64,000 nucleotides of DNA from Paramicrobacterium fandaimingii. Lineage in GTDB: Bacteria > Actinomycetota > Actinomycetes > Actinomycetales > Microbacteriaceae. The stretch spans positions 2,418,001 to 2,482,000 of the forward strand of contig NZ_CP061170.1 of assembly GCF_011751745.2 (NCBI RefSeq), written 5' to 3'. The notes beneath the pieces are model-generated. The model worked only from the letters and a program-made list of their open reading frames with translations. It did no database searches and was not told the DNA's origin. Positions within the stretch are counted from its first letter, which is position 1. Each line of letters starts with the position of its first letter. This document shows, piece by piece, positions 9,665 through 16,438 of this stretch. The position numbers and the translations under genes are program-made.

Positions 9665-10578
9665 CGGAGACTTTCGACGTCGACCTTGCGGCTGCGGAGC
9701 ATGACTTCGGAATGCGCGTGTACCCGGCCGACGATCCGACCGGCGGCATGCTCGTTTGGCTGCACGGCGGCGCGTTCATGTTCGGCACCCTCGATATGCC
9801 CGAGGCCGACCAGGTGGGCCGTCGATTGAGCGCCACCGGAACAACCGTCGTGTCTGTCGACTACATCCTCGCCCCACTCGACGCGCTCGCCGCCCTGCCC
9901 CCAGCCCCATCCGAGGAGCAGATGCCCACCCCCGAGCAGATGCGTGCCGAAGCCGAGGCGGCCGGCCCACGCGCCCGCTTCCCCGTCGCATCGCTGCAGG
10001 TTGTCGCGGCATTCGACTGGGCAGTCGCGAACGCGCAACGGTTTCACGCAGACCCAAGCATGGTCGCGCTCGGTGGCGCCAGCGCAGGCGGCAACCTCGC
10101 GGCAGGAGCCGCGCTGCGCATGCGAGACCGAGCCGAGACCATGCCCAGCGCGCTTGCTCTGGTCTACCCGGTGCTGCACTCTCCGCTGCCCGCGGTCGAC
10201 GAGGAACTCAAGGCGCTGCTCGTCGGTCTTCCCTCGTTCCTCTCGTTCCCACCAGAGATGACTGTTGCCATCAATCACAACTACCTGGGCCAGTCCGCCG
10301 ATATCGAGGGCTATGCCTTTCCTGGCGGTCGCGACCTTAAGGGAATGCCGCCGACGCTGATCGTGAATGCCGAACGCGACAGGCTGCGCGCATCCGGGGA
10401 GTTGTTCGGCGCAGAACTTGACGCCGCCGGGGTCGACGTGCGCGTCATCCGGGAGCGCGGTGCCAAGCACGGGTTCCTCAATACCATCGGAGATCCCGCC
10501 GCCGAACGAACACTGACGCTGCTCACCGATATCGCCGCCGGCGCTCGACTCGCCCGCGACGGTCCGTCGGCCCCGTGA
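9661..10578 (+). CDS. Alpha/beta hydrolase, HSL-type esterase
   Basis: A 305-residue esterase of the hormone-sensitive-lipase type: oxyanion motif HGGAF (residues about 31-35), nucleophile GASAG ('LGGASAGGNLAAG', near 139-143), acid in 'NAERDRLRASGE' and base His in 'GAKHGFLN'. An Asp after the HGG motif region ('VSVDYILAP') is also family-like. ATGA overlap with the upstream rhamnosidase shows translational coupling, so it probably removes acyl decorations from rhamnosides or hydrolyses an aromatic ester made in this pathway. It is not closely related to the first esterase of the cluster, so the two likely act on different esters. Confidence 0.88.
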   Translation: MTETFDVDLAAAEHDFGMRVYPADDPTGGMLVWLHGGAFMFGTLDMPEADQVGRRLSATGTTVVSVDYILAPLDALAALPPAPSEEQMPTPEQMRAEAEAAGPRARFPVASLQVVAAFDWAVANAQRFHADPSMVALGGASAGGNLAAGAALRMRDRAETMPSALALVYPVLHSPLPAVDEELKALLVGLPSFLSFPPEMTVAINHNYLGQSADIEGYAFPGGRDLKGMPPTLIVNAERDRLRASGELFGAELDAAGVDVRVIRERGAKHGFLNTIGDPAAERTLTLLTDIAAGARLARDGPSAP

Positions 10579-10607
10579 GACGCTCAGCCTCTCTCGCGCC
10601 CTCTGGC

Positions 10608-11408
10608 TCAGGTCGCGCGCAGCAGCCGCGAGATGGCATCGGCCGTCGAGCGCAGCCGGTCAAGGAGCAAACCGCGCAGCGAGTTGACGTCATGACGCGA
10701 CGAGGCGACAGCGATGTTGATTGCCGCAGCGGGCGCGGAGCCCCGACCGAAGATCGGCACCGACACCGACCGCAGGCCCGCGGCCACCTCTTGGTCCTGC
10801 ACCGCGTAACCCTGCTCGCGGATCACGGCCAGCCGTTTGCGAAGGTCATCGACCGATGTCGCGGCGTTGGGTCCCGCAGCCGTCCCGAAGTCGTGATTCA
10901 CGAGTGCGGCATCCAATTCTTCGTCACCGAGATAGGCGAGCAGCAGCTTGCCCATCGATGTGTACGCAGCCGGAAGCGTCGATCCCACCTGAATATTGGC
11001 GGTCACGAGGTCGGAGTTGCGCAGCCGCGCCAGGTACAGCACCTGGTCGCCGACGAGCACGCCGAGGTTCACGGTCTCACTGGTCTGCTCGGCCAGATGC
11101 CTCAGCGGCTGCTCGCTCAACTGCACGAGGCTGGAGCCCCGCAGCGCGGCGGATCCGAGCGTCAACACCGCGACACCCGGCCGGATCGAACCATCGGGGA
11201 GGCGTTCCAGGAACCCGTCCTCTTCGAGAGTCGCGACGACCCGGAAGGCCGTCGGCATAGGGATGCCGGTGCGATCGCAGATCTCGCGGAGCTTCAGAGC
11301 GGTGACAGATTCGTCGAAGAGCCGCAGCACATCCAGTCCCTTTCCGAGGGCTTCGATGCGGTACCGGCTGCCCGATTTGACGGGCGCGGGAGTCTCTTCA
11401 GCTTTCAT
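10608..11408 (-). CDS. IclR family transcriptional regulator
   Basis: A 266-residue IclR protein: N-terminal winged helix ('LKLREICDRTGIPMPTAFRV' around residues 38-57) and C-terminal effector domain ('TSMGKLLLAYLGDEELDAAL'). It lies 39 bases downstream of the carboxymuconolactone-decarboxylase-like gene on the same strand and probably forms a small operon with it. A possible internal promoter is visible: TACATT (11422-11417 on the minus strand) lies eight bases before the ATG, which lacks a ribosome site. The repeated AAAG-N3-CTTT boxes in the divergent promoter at 12061-12136 are candidate targets. The inducer may be a sugar acid or an aromatic ring-cleavage product. Confidence 0.9.
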   Translation of the reverse strand: MKAEETPAPVKSGSRYRIEALGKGLDVLRLFDESVTALKLREICDRTGIPMPTAFRVVATLEEDGFLERLPDGSIRPGVAVLTLGSAALRGSSLVQLSEQPLRHLAEQTSETVNLGVLVGDQVLYLARLRNSDLVTANIQVGSTLPAAYTSMGKLLLAYLGDEELDAALVNHDFGTAAGPNAATSVDDLRKRLAVIREQGYAVQDQEVAAGLRSVSVPIFGRGSAPAAAINIAVASSRHDVNSLRGLLLDRLRSTADAISRLLRAT

Positions 11409-11447
11409 ACAGCGAAAATGTATCTCAGTCTGCTCACTGACGCAATA

Positions 11448-12002
11448 TCACTCGACACGGAAGACCCTCAGCTGCAGGGCAAGGGTCATGTAATAGCCCA
11501 CGAGAGCCGTGAGATCGAAGAACCGATCAATTCCACAGGAGCCGGATGCTGCGGCCCAGGTGGCATCCGAGACGTCTCCGTCGAGCAGCTCGATCACGGC
11601 CCGTCCAATGATCCGATCACACTCGTCGAACCCCGAAACGTCGAGCGCGCGAATCGCCAAGAGTTCGGCCTCGGTGAATCCGAGAGCACGGGCTATTGCT
11701 TCGTGCGCGTCACGCTCAAACGCGCTGTGCTGGTGCGCGGCGACGAGCAGGATCGCGAGTTCACGCGTCCGGTCAGTGAGCCCAGAGCGATACCGAATGG
11801 CCGAACCGAGCTCTTGCTGAGCACCGCCCACGGCCGGAGACCGAAGGAGCGCGTCGAACGGCCCGCGCAGAGATCCGTCTTCAGCAGTGAGGGCAAAGTG
11901 CTGCGGGCCTGCCGCCCGCGGACCAGCGGTGATCGCTGCGTAAAGCGCGAACTGACCGGGCGTCAACTCGGCAGGCGTGAGCGGGCGAATGCGGGGCGCC
12001 AT
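11448..12002 (-). CDS. Carboxymuconolactone decarboxylase-like (AhpD superfamily) protein
   Basis: A 184-residue protein of the carboxymuconolactone decarboxylase/AhpD superfamily, seen in 'SGLTDRTRELAILLVAAHQH' and the following helix 'AHEAIARALGFTEAELLAIR'. No CxxC pair is present, so it is not an AhpD-type peroxidase partner. ATG 12002 is chosen because GAGAGGAA lies just upstream; an extension to 12059 has no such site. It is divergent from the dehydrogenase/FAH operon. In aromatic pathways this fold decarboxylates carboxymuconolactone; many family members have other or unknown roles, so the exact reaction is open. Confidence 0.8.
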   Translation of the reverse strand: MAPRIRPLTPAELTPGQFALYAAITAGPRAAGPQHFALTAEDGSLRGPFDALLRSPAVGGAQQELGSAIRYRSGLTDRTRELAILLVAAHQHSAFERDAHEAIARALGFTEAELLAIRALDVSGFDECDRIIGRAVIELLDGDVSDATWAAASGSCGIDRFFDLTALVGYYMTLALQLRVFRVE

Positions 12003-12060
12003 GCGGTTCCTCTCGACGGCGTGAGATGGGTGGTTTCGCCTGATTCTACCTTCACTCAAC

Positions 12061-12136
12061 GAAAGACACTTTTAGCCATTGACAGTCTGGCGGCGCGACG
12101 ATTAGATTCTTTTAGTGAAAGAGACTTTTATTCACT
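12061..12136 (+). promoter_or_regulatory. Sigma-70-type promoter flanked by repeated AAAG-N3-CTTT operators
   Basis: TTGACA at 12079-12084 and TAGATT at 12103-12108 are separated by 18 bases, a near-consensus promoter for the dehydrogenase operon starting at 12165. A 14-base repeat with one mismatch, GAAAGAC/GACTTTTA, occurs at 12061-12074, just before the -35, and again at 12117-12130, near the transcription start. Each copy contains an AAAG-N3-CTTT dyad. The second sits inside a wider dyad, AGTGAA (12114-12119) and TTCACT (12131-12136). This layout fits repression by a dimeric regulator, most likely the nearby IclR protein. Confidence 0.75.
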
Positions 12137-12164
12137 GAAATTTTGCGACCGAGGAGGAGCTTCG

Positions 12165-12956
12165 ATGTCCGTTGAGGCCATGATCGAGACCGCTTCGAGC
12201 GCCGACTGGCTCGGACTCCACGGAACTCGCGTGCTCGTGGCCGGTGCCGGCGGGATCGGAGGGGCATGCGCTCTCGCGTACGCCGCGGCGGGAGCAGTCG
12301 TCGCCGTCGTCGACCGCGATCCTCAAGCGCTCGAGTCGATCGGCGAGAAGCTCGCCACTGCGGGTGCCCGCCACAAGCTCATCCAGGCCGACCTCACCGA
12401 GCACGACACGGGAGCGCGCGTCACGGCCCAAGTCATCGAGCATCTTGGCGGAATTGACGTCCTCCTTCACGCCGTCGGCATCAACGACCGCCGCCCGATC
12501 CTCGACTTCACCGAAGACGAATGGGATCGCATCCTTCGCGTAAACCTTTCGTCAGTTTTCGGGCTCGCACAATCGGTCGGCCGCCACATGGTCGAGCGGG
12601 GCTACGGACGCATCCTCGCCCTGTCGAGCGTCTCGGGTATTCTCGCGCACCATTCCCATGGCCCGTACGCGGCGTCGAAGGGCGGCATCAATCAACTGCT
12701 GCGCGTCATGGCTCGTGAGTGGGCGTCGGCTGGGGTGACCGTGAACGCACTCGCCCCCGGATATATCGAGACTCCGCTCACCGCGGGGGAACTTGCCAAA
12801 CCAGGCAAGCGCCAGAATCTCGAGTCCCTGGTGCCGGCAGGCCGCCTCGGCACGCCCGACGAGGTGACGGGCCCCGCCCTGTTCTTGTCATCGCCCCGGG
12901 CTGCGTTCATCACAGGGCACGTGCTGTACATCGACGGCGGACGCACGCTCGTCTGA
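12165..12956 (+). CDS. Short-chain dehydrogenase/reductase (sugar or deoxysugar-acid dehydrogenase candidate)
   Basis: A 263-residue SDR. The Rossmann glycine motif is 'VLVAGAGGIGGACALAYAAA', an acidic residue after beta-2 ('VVDRDP') points to NAD preference, the N-A-G-like motif reads 'LLHAVGIND', and the catalytic pair is YAASK. The protein ends 'ITGHVLYIDGG', as classical SDRs do. ATG 12165 follows GAGGAGGAG and leaves a 5' leader of about 45 bases from the predicted promoter; a longer upstream frame runs antisense through the two preceding genes and is not real. With the second SDR and two FAH-fold enzymes it fits an oxidative L-rhamnose pathway, but the substrate is not proven. Confidence 0.85.
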   Translation: MSVEAMIETASSADWLGLHGTRVLVAGAGGIGGACALAYAAAGAVVAVVDRDPQALESIGEKLATAGARHKLIQADLTEHDTGARVTAQVIEHLGGIDVLLHAVGINDRRPILDFTEDEWDRILRVNLSSVFGLAQSVGRHMVERGYGRILALSSVSGILAHHSHGPYAASKGGINQLLRVMAREWASAGVTVNALAPGYIETPLTAGELAKPGKRQNLESLVPAGRLGTPDEVTGPALFLSSPRAAFITGHVLYIDGGRTLV

Positions 12957-12984
12957 CGCATTCTACGAACGATTGGAGAGACAC

Positions 12985-13776
12985 ATGACCGAGTACAACC
13001 CGCAGATCTTCCCGCGGTTCGCCGGTAAGACCGTGCTCGTGACCGGTGCCGGAACTGGTTTCGGCGCCGAAGTCGCCGTACGCGCCGCGCAAGAAGGTGC
13101 ACGGATCGCCGTGCATTACCGGTCCTCGCGCGCTGGCGCCGAGCGAACGCTCAAGCGCGTTCGCGAAGCAGGGAGCGATGGCATCCTCGTGCAGGCCGAC
13201 ATCGGATCGTGGGACGCGATCAAGCAGATGGCCGACGAGGTGTTCGAGGCATTCGGCGTGCTCGACGTGCTCGTCAACAACGTCGGAGACGTCTCGAGTG
13301 ACCAGATGGGCTGGGACGAGCTGACGCAGGAGGCGCTCGACGCCGTCATCGACGTCGACGTCAAGGGCACACTGCTCATGACGCACGAATTCGGTGAACG
13401 GATGCTGGCGCAGGGGCACGGCAACATCGTGCAAGTCGGCTCGACCGTCGTCGTTCGCGGCAGCGCGCGCGCACCGCAGTATGCGGCGGCAAAGTATGCA
13501 ATTCTCGGCATCACCAAGTCCTACGCAAAGGCATTCGCACCGGCGGTGCGCGTCAACACGTTCGCCCCCGGCTTCATGGAGACCGAGCGGCTGCTGAACC
13601 GCGAGGACTGGAAGAACGGTCGCCGCGAGGTGCTGCTCTCCCAAACTCCGATGGGCATCATCCCGCCCCCCGAGTTTGTCACTGGCGCATGCCTCTGGCT
13701 CGCAACTGACGAAGCAGCACATCTGACCGGCGGCTACATGCTCGCCGACGGCGGATTCAACATGGTCGGCGCGTAG
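12985..13776 (+). CDS. Short-chain dehydrogenase/reductase (second of the operon)
   Basis: A 263-residue SDR with glycine motif TGAGTGFG, 'VLVNNVGDVS' and catalytic YAAAK. After beta-2 it has 'VHYRSS', a basic residue pattern often linked with NADP use, so it may differ in cofactor from the SDR just upstream. GGAGAG precedes ATG 12985, 28 bases after the previous stop. In non-phosphorylative L-rhamnose or L-fucose breakdown one SDR oxidises the sugar and another oxidises 2-keto-3-deoxy-sugar acid at C4; these two SDRs could play those roles. The matching lactonase and dehydratase are not found in the window, so the assignment is tentative. Confidence 0.83.
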   Translation: MTEYNPQIFPRFAGKTVLVTGAGTGFGAEVAVRAAQEGARIAVHYRSSRAGAERTLKRVREAGSDGILVQADIGSWDAIKQMADEVFEAFGVLDVLVNNVGDVSSDQMGWDELTQEALDAVIDVDVKGTLLMTHEFGERMLAQGHGNIVQVGSTVVVRGSARAPQYAAAKYAILGITKSYAKAFAPAVRVNTFAPGFMETERLLNREDWKNGRREVLLSQTPMGIIPPPEFVTGACLWLATDEAAHLTGGYMLADGGFNMVGA

Positions 13777-13813
13777 GCGCCCTCGACGACGAAGCACACA
13801 AGGAGAAAGAACA

Positions 13814-14689
13814 ATGAAGCTCATCACCTTCAACGGCGGCCACGTCGGCCGCCTGGAACTCGAAGAAGGCGTCGTCATCGAACTCGACGTGCCCTCCACC
13901 CGCGAGTACTTCGAACGGGGCGGCCAGGTCACCGAGACCGGCGAGCGCCTCGCCTATTCCGACGTCACACTCGAGGCGCCGATCCGCCCGAAGAAGTTCT
14001 TCCACACCGCAGGCAACTTCGCCGACCATCACAACGAGCTCACGGCTGTTGACTGGTCACACCCCGTGCACAAGGGCATCGTGTTCTTCCAGAACGTCGA
14101 CGCCATCAACGACCCGGGCGGCGACATCGTCTACCCCGAAGGTCTGACGAGGGAACTTGACTACGAGCTTGAGCTGGGCATCATCATTGGCAAGTCAGGC
14201 AAGTTCTTCGGCCCCGACGAGGCCGAAGACTACATTGCCGGCTTCACCGTGTTCAACGACATCACCGCGCGCGACATCCAGCGCAAGGAGATGGAGTCGG
14301 GGGTCTTCTCGTTCAGCAAGGGGATCGACACGTTCTGTCCCATCGGTCCGTGGATTGTGACGAAAGACGAAGTACCCGACATGCACGAGCTGCCGATGCA
14401 GCTCCGCGTCAACGGCGACGTGCGCCAACAGGGCAACACAAACCAGACGCGCATCAAGTTCCCGCACTTGGTCGCGTACCACTCCCCGCAGATCTACAGC
14501 GCCGGCGACATCATCACGACCGGGACGATCTCCGGCGTGGCCGCCGTGCAGCCCAACCCGTTCGACTTCTACCTGAAGCCGGGTGACGAGATCGAAGCAG
14601 AGATCACCGGGGTCGGCACCCTCCGCAATCGTGTCATCAGCTGGGAGGACCGCTACGGCGAGCCGGCCCCGCAGCGCGTGGACTGGTGA
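13814..14689 (+). CDS. Fumarylacetoacetase-fold hydrolase (FAH family)
   Basis: A 291-residue FAH-family enzyme. The metal-binding and catalytic stretch is visible: 'LDYELELGIIIGKSGKFF' (the E-x-E metal ligands), 'IAGFTVFNDITARDIQ' and the C-terminal 'GDIITTGTISGVA' and 'LKPGDEIEAEITGVGTL'. Family members cleave or hydrate beta-diketo acids or keto-enoic acids with Mg2+ or Mn2+. AAGGAGAAAGAAC precedes the ATG. Candidate substrates in this operon are 2,4-diketo-3-deoxy sugar acids or an aromatic meta-cleavage product. A second FAH gene follows after 10 bases, so two successive or alternative diketo substrates may be processed. Confidence 0.87.
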   Translation: MKLITFNGGHVGRLELEEGVVIELDVPSTREYFERGGQVTETGERLAYSDVTLEAPIRPKKFFHTAGNFADHHNELTAVDWSHPVHKGIVFFQNVDAINDPGGDIVYPEGLTRELDYELELGIIIGKSGKFFGPDEAEDYIAGFTVFNDITARDIQRKEMESGVFSFSKGIDTFCPIGPWIVTKDEVPDMHELPMQLRVNGDVRQQGNTNQTRIKFPHLVAYHSPQIYSAGDIITTGTISGVAAVQPNPFDFYLKPGDEIEAEITGVGTLRNRVISWEDRYGEPAPQRVDW

Positions 14690-14699
14690 GGGTCGACAG

Positions 14700-15560
14700 G
14701 TGAAGCTCGCAAACCTCAACGGTCGCGCCGTCCTCATCACCGAGGACGGCGCGGTCGACGTCGCGGATGCGTCGAACGGACGGTTTGGCTCCGACCCGCA
14801 GTCGCTGTTCGATGAGTGGGCCGCATTTGCTGAATGGGCTGCCACGACTGCATCGGGGACGACGCACGGAGCGGCTGCGGCCGTCGCGTTCGATGCGCAG
14901 TCCCTCGGTGCACCCGTCCCGCGTCCGCGCCAAGTGTTCGCAATCGGGCTCAACTACGCCGAGCACGCAGCCGAGGCGGGATACCCGCCAGACACGATGC
15001 CAGTGACGTTCACAAAGTTCTCCAGCAGCATCGTCGGCCCCGACACCGTTGTCGAACTGCCAGATGGACACGTCGACTGGGAGGTCGAGCTTGTCATCGT
15101 TATCGGCCGCGATGCGCACAAGGTCGATCGCGAGAGCGCCTGGGATCACATCGCCGGGCTGACGATCGGCCAGGACATTTCCGAGCGCATCACGCAGTTG
15201 CAGGGATCGGCCCCGCAGTTCAGCCTCGGAAAGTCGTTCCCCGGCTTCGGGCCGACCGGGCCGTGGCTCGTCACCCCCGACGAGCTCCCCGACCGCGATG
15301 ACCTCGCGATCTCGTGCAGCCTGTCGGGCGAAAGCATGCAATCATCGCGGACGTCGATGATGCTCTACGACGTTCCTGAGCTGCTCGTGCGTATCTCCGC
15401 CGTCTGTCCCCTGCTGCCCGGCGACATCATCTTCTCGGGCACACCATCCGGCATCGGCAACCGCCGCACACCCCAGCGCTTCATTCAGCCCGACGACGTC
15501 CTGGTCAGCGAGATCGAGGGCATCGGTGCCCTGACCACACGCTTCACCGCCGGCGCCTGA
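14700..15560 (+). CDS. Fumarylacetoacetase-fold hydrolase (FAH family), second copy
   Basis: A 286-residue FAH-family protein starting at GTG 14700, with GAGGG overlapping the previous stop as ribosome site. The family core is clear: 'VFAIGLNYAEHAAEAGY', 'VDWEVELVIVIGRDAHKV', 'IAGLTIGQDISER', 'KSFPGFGPTGPWLVTPDE' and the C-terminal 'LPGDIIFSGTPSGIG'. The E-x-E ligands are in WEVELVIVIG. It resembles the diketo-acid hydrolases of oxidative deoxysugar pathways more than the first FAH protein does, so it is the better candidate for 2,4-diketo-3-deoxyrhamnonate hydrolase (products pyruvate and lactate). The two FAH proteins are only distantly alike, arguing against recent duplication. Confidence 0.87.
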   Translation: MKLANLNGRAVLITEDGAVDVADASNGRFGSDPQSLFDEWAAFAEWAATTASGTTHGAAAAVAFDAQSLGAPVPRPRQVFAIGLNYAEHAAEAGYPPDTMPVTFTKFSSSIVGPDTVVELPDGHVDWEVELVIVIGRDAHKVDRESAWDHIAGLTIGQDISERITQLQGSAPQFSLGKSFPGFGPTGPWLVTPDELPDRDDLAISCSLSGESMQSSRTSMMLYDVPELLVRISAVCPLLPGDIIFSGTPSGIGNRRTPQRFIQPDDVLVSEIEGIGALTTRFTAGA

Positions 15561-15595
15561 GTTCGTCAAAGCGTCGATCGCATCGAGGAGGAACT

Positions 15596-16438
15596 ATGGC
15601 ACGGCAGCGCTGGCGGGTCATCATCGACAACGACTTCGCCGGCGACCCCGACGGGCTCGCGTCGCTCGCGCACCTCCTCGTGAGCGACGAGATCCACATC
15701 GAGCTCGTCACGAGTTCACCCGTTGATCCGCACCTCGCCGGCCTCGTCGGCATGGACGCCTCGACGTCGGCGGCCCGCGGTACGGCACTCGCGAGCGAGC
15801 TCATCACGATCGCCAGTGGGTCGCAGCCGCCCGTCGTGGTCGGCGCCGAAAGCTTTGCTCCCGAGTTGCGCACTACGGCGGCCGCGGCCGCCATCGCGGA
15901 GCTCTGCATGGCCGACACCGATTCTGCGCTCACGATTCTGTGCGGCGGCCCGCTCATCAATATCGCCGCAGCCATCGCGCTCGAACCGAAGATCTGCTCA
16001 CGTGCAACTCTGGCGTGGATCGGTGGCAGTACGGATAGTTCGTTCGAGTACAACCGCGACACGGATGCTGCTTCCGCCGCTTTCGTGTTCTCGTCGGGAA
16101 TACCGATCACGCAGGTGACCCGAGAAGCGTACGAGCAGCTGCGGGTTTCAACTACGGAGGTTGAGCATGATCTCGCGGGTGCGTCACCAGTCGGCGCGTG
16201 GGTGGCCGAGCGACTGCTCGACGTACCCCCATTCGTGACGCTGCACGGAGCGCTCACGCTTGGCGACAGCGCCCTCGCTTCAGTGATCGCACTCGACCCC
16301 CGCTTCGATCCGACGGTCGCCGGCGACCCGGCTGCGCCGCCCCTGCGACGCCAGATCACCGCGATCGATACTCGACTGATGTGGGCCGACTTCCTCGCCA
16401 AGCTGCGACTGCATGGCGCAGCCGAGGTACCTGCATGA
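15596..16438 (+). CDS. Nucleoside hydrolase-like protein (IUNH family)
   Basis: A 280-residue member of the inosine-uridine nucleoside N-ribohydrolase family. The N-terminal Asp cluster that binds Ca2+ and ribose is present in variant form, 'IIDNDFAGDPDG' instead of DTDxGxDD, and 'LTILCGGPLINIAAAIALEP' matches the family's core helix-strand. AGGAGG lies just before the ATG. Enzymes of this family hydrolyse N-glycosidic bonds, but paralogues inside plant-glycoside clusters may act on other glycosides. The position between FAH and rhamnosidase genes, with ATGA overlap onto the latter, suggests a glycoside role. Confidence 0.8.
   Translation: MARQRWRVIIDNDFAGDPDGLASLAHLLVSDEIHIELVTSSPVDPHLAGLVGMDASTSAARGTALASELITIASGSQPPVVVGAESFAPELRTTAAAAAIAELCMADTDSALTILCGGPLINIAAAIALEPKICSRATLAWIGGSTDSSFEYNRDTDAASAAFVFSSGIPITQVTREAYEQLRVSTTEVEHDLAGASPVGAWVAERLLDVPPFVTLHGALTLGDSALASVIALDPRFDPTVAGDPAAPPLRRQITAIDTRLMWADFLAKLRLHGAAEVPA

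Noticed and set aside
10575..12164. N-terminal extension of the first SDR by 530 codons
   Set aside because: The extension runs antisense to the IclR and decarboxylase-like genes and past a near-consensus promoter; the SDR begins at ATG 12165 after a good ribosome site.
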